A stretch of 5,297 nt of DNA, from positions 25,082 to 30,378 of the forward strand of contig WFMC01000161.1 in the NCBI GenBank assembly GCA_009177205.1, in the 5' to 3' direction. Position 1 is the stretch's first letter. Every line of letters starts with the position of its first letter. Of this stretch, positions 1-5,297 are shown one piece after another. The position numbers were made by a program, and so were the translations under genes. This stretch comes from Bacteroidales bacterium. Its GTDB lineage: Bacteria > Bacteroidota > Bacteroidia > Bacteroidales > Muribaculaceae. Below the pieces are notes generated by a model. It was given only the letters and a program-made list of their open reading frames with translations. It made no database searches and had not been told where the DNA came from.

Positions 1-62
1 ATCCCAAAAATATTCCTATAAACTCACTGAAATCGCACATAACTATTGTCGAAAACAGGATG

Positions 63-389
63 TTAGTGGCGTGAAAGGAAACGGTCGGAATCACGGCGGG
101 TCTTCTTTTCAATGCTTTCTTCGAAGGCTTTAGTTAAATCTATCCCACTTTGGTTTGCCAAACATATCAATACCCACAACACATCCGCCATCTCCTCAGA
201 CAAGGATGCATCCAAATCTCCCTTCTTCGCTATTTGATCGCCATATTTTCTCGCTATTACCCGAGCCAGTTCACCCACCTCCTCCGTCAGCAACGCCATG
301 TTTGTCAGATGCGAAAAATATCCCTTCCCTATTTTCATAATCCAGTCGTCGACTATCTCTTGTGCCTTGTGAATACTGATTTCTTCCAT
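63..389 (-). CDS. MazG-like nucleotide pyrophosphohydrolase
   Basis: This is a 108-residue all-alpha NTP pyrophosphohydrolase of the MazG/dCTPase-like superfamily. Such enzymes cleave a nucleoside triphosphate to the monophosphate and pyrophosphate using Mg2+, usually to remove non-canonical or excess dNTPs in the cytoplasm. The metal-binding signature ExxE...ExxD is intact: E37 and E40 in the segment TEEVGE, then E66 and D69 in EEMADV, with a normal single-domain spacing. The flanking helices (HKAQEIVDDW, residues 7-16; VLWVLICLANQSGIDL, 70-85) also fit the family. The frame is open back to a TTG at 419, but I chose the ATG at 389 because homologues, as I remember them, start just before this helix and the extra ten residues look like translated leader. 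It is the last gene seen in the leftward run, 56 bp after rnpA. The natural substrate cannot be told from sequence. Confidence 0.88.
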   Translation of the reverse strand: MEEISIHKAQEIVDDWIMKIGKGYFSHLTNMALLTEEVGELARVIARKYGDQIAKKGDLDASLSEEMADVLWVLICLANQSGIDLTKAFEESIEKKTRRDSDRFLSRH

Positions 390-410
390 ATCGCTTTTCC
401 AAATAATCCT

Positions 411-426
411 CTTACGCAAATTATTT
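411..426 (-). promoter_or_regulatory. Weak -7-like box ahead of the mazG-like gene
   Basis: In the gap between rnpA and the mazG-like gene the minus strand reads AAATAATTTGCGTAAG. It carries TAATTTG, one base short of the Bacteroidota -7 consensus TAnnTTTG, with the C that often follows. A start about 5 bases downstream would give a leader of roughly 20 nt to the ATG at 389. No clear -33 TTG was found at the expected distance, so this is only a candidate, and readthrough from rnpA is equally possible. Confidence 0.2.
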
Positions 427-445
427 ATACTGAAAAATATATTGC

Positions 446-913
446 TTAATCAACTTTAATATTCTCTATTTTTTCACAAAGCATTGAGATGATCAACTTT
501 ATTTTATACTCTATCCGCTCCATTGAAAGCACCTCATCAGTCATATACACAATCCCCACTCCTAACAACCGGATATCGGAAGAATCCTCAATCTTTTTTC
601 TCAATTCTCTCCGGTTCAGGCGCCACGCTTCGCGTATCCGACGCCGCAATTTAACACGGTCGACAGCATGGCGAATCTTACGTTTGGGGATGGTAATCAC
701 TACCTGTAATGGTGCCATTTTATCCGGCAGAGCGATTTTAAAGCTATTCTTCAATTCCTCCTCACTCCAAGCCTTATACATCACTCTTACAGGGTATTCA
801 AACTTCTTGTTGCCATTTTCAAAAAGGGTGTCAACAAGTGTTTTATGCCGCAGCCGCTCCGACTTCGGAAAGGTCAATTTATATACTGAATTATTTACTG
901 TTAAATCCTCCAT
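446..913 (-). CDS. rnpA: Ribonuclease P protein component
   Basis: This is the basic protein subunit of RNase P. It binds the catalytic RNA and the 5' leader of precursor tRNAs so that the leader is removed. It has 155 residues, longer than the usual 110-125. The family opening FPKSERL is at residues 15-21, and the central conserved region runs from KRKIRHAVDR (77-86) to RIREAWR (92-98). The extra length comes from a longer N-terminus, a stretch between the first strands (about residues 42-65, VRVMYKAWSEEELKNSFKIA) and a charged C-terminal tail; insertions of this kind are, as I recall, common in Bacteroidota. The canonical RNR triplet reads R86-V87-K88 here. The start is the ATG at 913, 18 bp after the flippase stop, preceded by a GC-rich GGCGGCGG stretch. 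Neither rpmH nor yidD is adjacent. The identification is firm. Confidence 0.95.
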   Translation of the reverse strand: MEDLTVNNSVYKLTFPKSERLRHKTLVDTLFENGNKKFEYPVRVMYKAWSEEELKNSFKIALPDKMAPLQVVITIPKRKIRHAVDRVKLRRRIREAWRLNRRELRKKIEDSSDIRLLGVGIVYMTDEVLSMERIEYKIKLIISMLCEKIENIKVD

Positions 914-931
914 TTCAATCCGCCGCCGATA

Positions 932-2458
932 TTAATTTTTAATTTTCAGAAAAGAGCGTAATCTTTTGCTGATGAAAGGTAGGTCTTCAAAAATCGCCAC
1001 AATGCAGATATATGCCATAAGCAAGATTAGCCTGATTGAATAGGTTATCCACATCGAATTTTCAAATTCCGTCCAAAAGCCTATTGCATAGAAAATCACA
1101 GCTAATGCCAGATAGCCTCCCATTCTCTTTATCGGATAGGGGAGCGGATAATAGTGTCTCCCTACGAAATAGCTCAGCACCATCACCAGGAAGTAACTGA
1201 TGAAAGCCGCCCAAGCCGAACCAAGATAGCCGTCCGGAATGCCGATTAGCGGCACGAGCCACAGATTCAACCCGAGCATTAAAACAAAGCATATTAATGA
1301 GAAATACATTCCCCATTGAGTCTTATCTGTCAGTTTATACCACAGAGAAAGATTGAAAAATACTCCGAAAAAAAGTTCCGCCATCATCATTATCGGAACG
1401 ACCCGCAAGCCTGCCCAATAACCCGGCGCCACAAAATATTTAAGCAGGGGCAAAAAGAATATTACCCCGAGAAAAATAAGCAAACCGAAAATCACAAAAT
1501 ATTTCATTGCATCGCAATACGCCCGCTCCCGGCTTTCCCCTTCAGCGCGTGCCTGAGAAAAAATAAAGGGCTCGTAGGCATAACGAAAAGCTTGTGTAAA
1601 CATCACCATCACTATGGCAATCTTAATGTTAGCTCCGTAGATACCAACCATAGTGCGTGCCGCAACAGGATTATCGGGGAAAATATAGGGAATTAATAAT
1701 TGACCCATATTTTGGCTCAATATTCCCGCTACACCTAAAATAAGCAATGGCCAACTGTAATACAACATCTTATGCAGCAATTCCGCATCAAATTTCCATT
1801 TCCTCCCGGTAAGCCACGGCAGAAGTAACACCAAAACCGTCAGCGTGGAAATCAGATTGGCTATAAAAATCCAGCCGATGCCGAAAGCATTACCCCCCAA
1901 GGGCTCATACCACCACGATATCCAGCCGGGCGAATGAGCCATAATCTTCGGGCAGGCGAGTATGAAAAATAGATTCAACCCGATATTAACGCCTATACTT
2001 GCAAATTTTATTCCCGCAAATGTCCACGCCTTATTCTTATATCTCAAGTAGGCAAACGGAAGATTTGTGAAAGCATCAATCGCCACAATCACTCCGAGAA
2101 GCCACACATATTCCGGATGTTTCGGCAATTTCAGTGCCCCGGAAATTCCAGGTAAAAACAGAGTCAGTGCTATTATGAAAAGAGTGGAGGTAAAAAGCAC
2201 CGACCAAAGCGAAGTCGTATATACCTTCTCAGGCTCCTCCGATTTGTTGGCAAAACGGAAAAAGCCTGTTTCCATTCCATAATTCAGTATTACGAGAGCC
2301 ACAGCCGTGAATCCATAAAGGAAACTAACTATGCCATATTCGGACGCGACAAAGGTATAAACATAGAGCGGCGTCAATCCCCAGTTGAGGAAACGCCCTA
2401 TAATACTGCTCAAACCATACACCGCCGTGTCTTTTACAAGCGATCTTATACCCGCCAT
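932..2458 (-). CDS. MOP-superfamily polysaccharide flippase (Wzx-like)
   Basis: This is a 508-residue integral inner-membrane protein of the polysaccharide transport family in the MOP flippase superfamily (COG2244, Wzx/MurJ relatives). Members move undecaprenyl-linked sugar repeat units across the cytoplasmic membrane for LPS, capsule or other glycan assembly. About 14 hydrophobic helices can be picked out, near residues 12-33, 41-62, 83-103, 114-135, 150-169, 193-214, 230-250, 272-292, 318-337, 350-372, 382-402, 411-432, 446-461 and 471-490, which is the fold's usual number. The N-terminal pattern (KDTAVYGLSSIIGRFLNW, EYGIVSFLYGF) and the sequence FTQAFRYAYEPFIFSQA at 287-303 are typical. 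There is no cleaved signal peptide. The ATG at 2458 lies 20 bp after ruvB in an A/T-rich leader without a Shine-Dalgarno. No glycosyltransferases are nearby, so it is not in a glycan locus in this window and its substrate is unknown. Confidence 0.88.
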   Translation of the reverse strand: MAGIRSLVKDTAVYGLSSIIGRFLNWGLTPLYVYTFVASEYGIVSFLYGFTAVALVILNYGMETGFFRFANKSEEPEKVYTTSLWSVLFTSTLFIIALTLFLPGISGALKLPKHPEYVWLLGVIVAIDAFTNLPFAYLRYKNKAWTFAGIKFASIGVNIGLNLFFILACPKIMAHSPGWISWWYEPLGGNAFGIGWIFIANLISTLTVLVLLLPWLTGRKWKFDAELLHKMLYYSWPLLILGVAGILSQNMGQLLIPYIFPDNPVAARTMVGIYGANIKIAIVMVMFTQAFRYAYEPFIFSQARAEGESRERAYCDAMKYFVIFGLLIFLGVIFFLPLLKYFVAPGYWAGLRVVPIMMMAELFFGVFFNLSLWYKLTDKTQWGMYFSLICFVLMLGLNLWLVPLIGIPDGYLGSAWAAFISYFLVMVLSYFVGRHYYPLPYPIKRMGGYLALAVIFYAIGFWTEFENSMWITYSIRLILLMAYICIVAIFEDLPFISKRLRSFLKIKN

Positions 2459-2478
2459 TAAATTGTCAAATTAGTTAA

Positions 2479-3513
2479 TTAATCGTTAGCAAAAAGAGAA
2501 TCCGGAGATTTCAGCGGACTTCGTCCCAGATGAGTATATGCCAAATCAGTCACTTCTCTGCCGCGAGGAGTACGCTTGATGAAACCCTCTTTTATAAGAA
2601 ACGGCTCGTATACTTCCTCGATAGTGCCGGCATCCTCCCCCAATGCGGTGGCAATTGTAGTGAGCCCGACAGGACCCCCTTTGAATTTATCAATAATAGT
2701 CAGGAGAATCTTATTGTCAATTTCATCCAGACCATATTTATCTATATTCAAAGCTTCGAGAGCCATACGTGCGATACCGAGAGTTATGAATCCATCCCCC
2801 TTCACCATAGCAAAATCTCTTACACGGCGAAGAAGGGCGTTGGCGATTCTCGGGGTTCCGCGACTTCTCAGAGCAATTTCCATTGCCGCTTTTTCGTCAA
2901 TCCCTACGCGCAGCAATCGTGCCGAGCGCTTCACGATGCCGCACAATACGTCATGGTCATAATATTCAAGATGGCAATTTATGCCGAATCGGGCTCTCAG
3001 CGGCGAGGTGAGTAATCCGCTTCGCGTCGTGGCTCCAATCAAGGTGAATGGTGATATGGTCAGTTGCACACTCTTGGCACCCGGACCTTTATCCAAAAGA
3101 ATATCTATGCGATAATCCTCCATAGCGGAATAAAGATATTCCTCCACTATCGGATGAAGCCTGTGGATTTCATCTATAAAAAGCACATCATGAGGTTCAA
3201 GCGACATCAGAATGCCCGCCAAATCGCCGGGTTTGTCAAGCACCGGACCCGAAGTGACCTTAAAGCCCACTCCGAGTTCATTCGCGACTATATTGGAGAG
3301 AGTGGTCTTACCCAATCCCGGAGGACCATGCAGGAGCGTATGGTCGAGTGCTTCACCTCTCAGGCGCGCGGCGCTGACGAAAATGCGGAGATTGGAGATA
3401 ATTTTCTCCTGACCGCTGAAATCATCAAATGCCAGCGGGCGTAGAGCCTTCTCCACATCTCCATCGCTTCCTTGAGGAGCGCGACTGCCATCATGTATAT
3501 CAAAATCGTTCAT
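2479..3513 (-). CDS. ruvB: Holliday junction branch migration helicase RuvB
   Basis: RuvB is the AAA+ motor that, with RuvA, drives branch migration of Holliday junctions before RuvC resolves them. The 344-residue protein has all expected parts: Walker [10 protein letters not shown] (63-71), Walker [10 protein letters not shown] (111-119), sensor 1 GATTRSG (160-166), the LRARFG arginine-finger segment (172-177), sensor 2 [17 protein letters not shown] (219-235), and a C-terminal winged helix from about 255, including [18 protein letters not shown] (279-296) and the basic [10 protein letters not shown] (313-322). The frame is open to an earlier ATG at 3594, but those 27 extra residues match nothing in RuvB, while MNDFDIHD resembles the beginning of Bacteroides RuvB, so I start at 3513. 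A -7 box lies just upstream. ruvA and ruvC are not in the window. It heads the probable ruvB-flippase-rnpA unit. Confidence 0.97.
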   Translation of the reverse strand: MNDFDIHDGSRAPQGSDGDVEKALRPLAFDDFSGQEKIISNLRIFVSAARLRGEALDHTLLHGPPGLGKTTLSNIVANELGVGFKVTSGPVLDKPGDLAGILMSLEPHDVLFIDEIHRLHPIVEEYLYSAMEDYRIDILLDKGPGAKSVQLTISPFTLIGATTRSGLLTSPLRARFGINCHLEYYDHDVLCGIVKRSARLLRVGIDEKAAMEIALRSRGTPRIANALLRRVRDFAMVKGDGFITLGIARMALEALNIDKYGLDEIDNKILLTIIDKFKGGPVGLTTIATALGEDAGTIEEVYEPFLIKEGFIKRTPRGREVTDLAYTHLGRSPLKSPDSLFAND

Positions 3514-3524
3514 TTTTCGAAAAG

Positions 3525-3532
3525 CAAAATTA
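3525..3532 (-). promoter_or_regulatory. Bacteroidota -7 box upstream of ruvB
   Basis: The minus strand reads TAATTTTG followed by C, a full match to the Bacteroidota primary-sigma -7 consensus TAnnTTTG. Its last base is 11 nt before the chosen ruvB ATG, so the transcript would have a very short leader of perhaps 4-7 nt. No TTG-type -33 element is visible 19-21 bp upstream, and A/T-rich leaders make chance matches fairly easy, so confidence is moderate. Confidence 0.4.
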
Positions 3533-3553
3533 TGGAAGTTTATAGGGAAGAAG

Positions 3554-3581
3554 TCCGATTGCCCTAATTGAAGTAATCGGA
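3554..3581 (-). other. 7-bp inverted repeat between the unknown gene and ruvB
   Basis: On the minus strand TCCGATT is followed after 14 bases by its exact reverse complement AATCGGA. It lies 24 bp after the stop of the upstream gene and just upstream of the ruvB -7 box. The right arm is followed by CTTCTTCCCTAT, which is pyrimidine-rich but not a run of T. It could be a weak terminator for the upstream gene or a protein-binding site; a 7-bp repeat can also arise by chance. Confidence 0.3.
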
Positions 3582-3605
3582 TGCCGGATTTCATTCTCTT
3601 CTCAA

Positions 3606-4127
3606 TCAGAGTTGAAGAAGGGTCAATTCATCGCGAATTTCCAAGCCGCTCAGCGAGCGTCTACGCGATAAAATTCTCGCCAATTCAGTGATTGCTGGAC
3701 GCAAACGAGGATTGGCAAAGATTCTGCGATTCTGCATATATATCTTATTATAAAATGCTTCAACTTCATCTTTTTCCAAACCACACGTTTCCAGTCCTTC
3801 CGACTCAATTTCAGAGTATATCTTATCCAAGACATCTTTGGGGGTCTCTTCTCCGAGTCTCACGAGCGAACGTGCCATTATGTTGGCAACTACCATAGAT
3901 GCCGTGATATGATAATTTCTAATGAGATTTTCCCATACCATTTTCGGAGAAACAGCGGGAGAAAGTGAATAATAATATTCCTGTGAGAAGGTAACCATCG
4001 GACCATCGGCATCAATTGAAATCTCCACAATTTTATCAATTGCGTCAAGAGCTGCCAAAGACACTGTCATGCCTGCCAATCCGTAAGCACGATCATCTTC
4101 ATTACTGTAATTCAGAGTCAATGCCAT
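3606..4127 (-). CDS. Conserved-looking protein of unknown function
   Basis: I do not recognise a named family for this 173-residue protein. It has no signal peptide and no obvious membrane helix, so it is probably cytoplasmic. The first half (residues 15-58) is mixed alpha/beta: a small-residue-rich segment [17 protein letters not shown], then a strand-like [18 protein letters not shown]. The middle (61-113) is helical, including [20 protein letters not shown]. The C-terminal half is charged and predicted helical, ending with a basic patch RILSRRRS (151-158) that could contact nucleic acid, though this is speculation. Codon use and composition resemble the neighbours, and the frame is long and clean. 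The start is the ATG at 4127 after an A-rich leader, AAAATAGAAAATT. It sits upstream of ruvB with a 92-bp gap, so co-transcription is uncertain. I recall similar small proteins of unknown function in Bacteroidales but cannot verify it here. Confidence 0.75.
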   Translation of the reverse strand: MALTLNYSNEDDRAYGLAGMTVSLAALDAIDKIVEISIDADGPMVTFSQEYYYSLSPAVSPKMVWENLIRNYHITASMVVANIMARSLVRLGEETPKDVLDKIYSEIESEGLETCGLEKDEVEAFYNKIYMQNRRIFANPRLRPAITELARILSRRRSLSGLEIRDELTLLQL

Positions 4128-4227
4128 AATTTTCTATTTTTTAGAGTCCCGGAATAATTCAATTTTCAAATCCGGATTCTTAGATTAAACGTAGCAAAGT
4201 TGAGAGAGGTTCATTATATTTCCATTG
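4128..4227 (-). promoter_or_regulatory. Intergenic region with weak promoter-like boxes and a palindrome
   Basis: This 100-bp A/T-rich gap separates the barrel gene from the unknown gene. On the minus strand CAACTTTG (4202-4195, followed by C) matches the -7 consensus TAnnTTTG except at the first base, and TACGTTTA (4193-4186) matches except at the last. Either would leave a leader of about 50-65 nt. No -33 TTG was found at the proper distance. A perfect 10-bp palindrome AATCCGGATT is at 4169-4178, in the would-be leader. No terminator with a T-run was seen after the barrel gene. Confidence 0.28.
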
Positions 4228-5297
4228 TCAAAAAAGCCATTGCAAGCCTCCGGCAAACACAATTCCTTCCCCTTTCAGACATGGAAGAATCCAAACATTC
4301 TGATTCAGCAAATTGTCAACTTTAAAATATATTGAAAAATGTTGATTAAATTTCCAGGAGGCTTTGAAATCAATGCGGTTTATATCCTTTAGCCGAAGTC
4401 CGGGATAAACCACTCTGACTCCGCGATATTGATAATTTAAACCTAAGGTTAAAGACTTCAACGGCGAGCCGCTTAAACCTGCATTCAGAATCCAACGCGG
4501 ACGGTCTAATCCGTTAAAAATTCCTCGTTTATCCCCTTGTGGAGAATATTGACCGGCAAACATCACCGAAAACACATCTCCATAATCATATTTCAGATCC
4601 ACATCAACTCCGAAGCCGGCGAGATTATAGCGTTCATAACCTTCATCAAACTCAAAATCTGAATAATCTTCAATTTCAGGATACAGAAGTTCTCCCAGGT
4701 GAGCATAATTTAGATATACTGTATACCATCCTCCCGCCCAAACATTTCGCGTCACCTTAAATTGTAAATTCAATTTTGCTTTGAATCCGGAGAAAGGTGA
4801 TATTTCCACTCCCAAATTACCGTCAAAAGGAGTGTAGGTAGGCAAGGTGGAAAGAAGTTGTGGATTGCGATAAGGATCCAACTGAGAAGTGGAGGCAAGC
4901 GTATGCAATTCCGTTCCACCCAACAGATGAATATAGAAATTCATCTTTTTGCCCGACACGTCAAACCTGACATCGGGAGCGGCATGAAAAGCACCGTAAT
5001 GTGATTCCTTATCAAGCCCGGAAGCGTTGAAAGTCAAATCCAAATCTGCCCCTGCGCGAAAAGTGAGATTCTTTTTTTGCCATCGATAAAAGGGAGTCAA
5101 AAATAATGCTCCGTAGGAATGAGGATTCACGATATGAGGAGCGGAAGTGTAATTAAAATAATCCCCTCTCAAATCAATCCCTATTTGATTGATAGATTTA
5201 CCCTTATTCCATACATGAGCAAATCCCCCGTCGAGAATTATGTCAAGTTCCCGCGTTGCAGTGCGATAGCAGTAATAACGGGTTCCAAGGGCAATAT
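4228..5297 (-). CDS. Outer-membrane beta-barrel protein, TonB-receptor-like, C-terminal part
   Basis: The frame enters from the right edge and stays open for 355 residues to a TGA at 4228; the 5' end lies outside the window. The protein is built of alternating hydrophobic and polar residues in amphipathic strands rich in Tyr, Phe and Gly, with turns such as SPFSGFK and YGDV, typical of a Gram-negative outer-membrane barrel. The end resembles TonB-dependent receptors: KASWKFNQHFSIYFKVDNLL, with VDNLLNQ at visible residues 326-332, then a final strand ending in Trp-Leu-Phe, the terminal aromatic that barrel-assembly machinery recognises. A PTYTPFDGNLGV segment (visible 152-163) recalls plug-less TonB-receptor-like barrels of Bacteroidales. 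A long acidic loop lies near visible 206-221 (PEIEDYSDFEFDEGYE). No plug domain or signal peptide can be judged from this fragment. The TTG at 5172 is an internal leucine. Substrate unknown. Confidence 0.82.
   Translation of the reverse strand, partial: IALGTRYYCYRTATRELDIILDGGFAHVWNKGKSINQIGIDLRGDYFNYTSAPHIVNPHSYGALFLTPFYRWQKKNLTFRAGADLDLTFNASGLDKESHYGAFHAAPDVRFDVSGKKMNFYIHLLGGTELHTLASTSQLDPYRNPQLLSTLPTYTPFDGNLGVEISPFSGFKAKLNLQFKVTRNVWAGGWYTVYLNYAHLGELLYPEIEDYSDFEFDEGYERYNLAGFGVDVDLKYDYGDVFSVMFAGQYSPQGDKRGIFNGLDRPRWILNAGLSGSPLKSLTLGLNYQYRGVRVVYPGLRLKDINRIDFKASWKFNQHFSIYFKVDNLLNQNVWILPCLKGEGIVFAGGLQWLF

Noticed and set aside
1..40. Short open frame on the minus strand from an ATG at 40 to the left edge (13 codons beginning MCDFSEF)
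   Set aside because: It is too short to judge, with no recognisable protein and no clear promoter; it could be the start of a next gene or chance. The rest of 1-62 shows no terminator or RNA gene.
489..935. 148-codon plus-strand open frame opposite rnpA
   Set aside because: It is an antisense shadow of rnpA; its composition is explained by the complementary strand and it shows no protein features of its own.
1062..1316. 84-codon minus-strand frame inside the flippase gene
   Set aside because: It is an out-of-frame shadow within a well-supported membrane protein, with no family resemblance.
2530..3444. Several plus-strand open frames opposite ruvB
   Set aside because: All overlap the well-conserved ruvB gene on the other strand and are Ser/Arg-rich in the way antisense frames usually are.
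3514..3594. 27-residue N-terminal extension of RuvB from the ATG at 3594
   Set aside because: It resembles no RuvB N-terminus, spans the inverted repeat and the -7 box, and the downstream MNDFDIHD matches the expected family start.
1..5297. Search for CRISPR repeats, tRNAs, insertion sequences, phage genes or toxin-antitoxin pairs
   Set aside because: No regularly spaced repeats, cloverleaf candidates, terminal inverted repeats with a transposase, or such gene families were seen. The MazG-like gene is a housekeeping pyrophosphohydrolase, not part of a MazEF toxin pair.

Overview
The window looks like ordinary chromosomal DNA from a member of the Bacteroidota, most likely the order Bacteroidales (a Muribaculaceae-like genome would fit, but that level is a guess). 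The reasons are a RuvB whose sequence matches what I remember of Bacteroides RuvB, an outer-membrane barrel of a Bacteroidales type, start codons preceded by A/T-rich leaders instead of Shine-Dalgarno sequences, and promoter-like boxes resembling the Bacteroidota -7 element TAnnTTTG. No phage, transposon, CRISPR, tRNA or rRNA sequence was seen.

All six genes lie on the minus strand, so transcription runs from right to left. In that order they are: the C-terminal part of an outer-membrane beta-barrel protein (4228 to the right edge, 5' end missing); a 100-bp gap with weak promoter-like sequence; a 173-residue protein of unknown function (3606-4127); a 92-bp gap with a 7-bp inverted repeat and a good -7 box; ruvB (2479-3513); 20 bp downstream, a 14-helix MOP-superfamily polysaccharide flippase (932-2458); 18 bp further on, rnpA (446-913); and after 56 bp a MazG-like nucleotide pyrophosphohydrolase (63-389). 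Positions 1-62 hold no gene that I can support.

The tight spacing of ruvB, flippase and rnpA suggests one transcription unit, with mazG either read through or served by its own weak promoter. The products work in separate processes: Holliday-junction branch migration, lipid-linked glycan export, tRNA 5' maturation and nucleotide-pool cleaning. The cluster is therefore a housekeeping operon of convenience, not a pathway.

Three start sites were moved or reinterpreted. RuvB is placed at 3513, not at the upstream ATG at 3594. MazG is placed at ATG 389, not at a TTG at 419. The barrel reading frame has no start inside the window, because the TTG at 5172 is an internal leucine codon. I found no convincing novel system. 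The best second-look items are the unknown gene upstream of ruvB, the changed RNR motif in RnpA, and the inverted repeat and promoter in front of ruvB.
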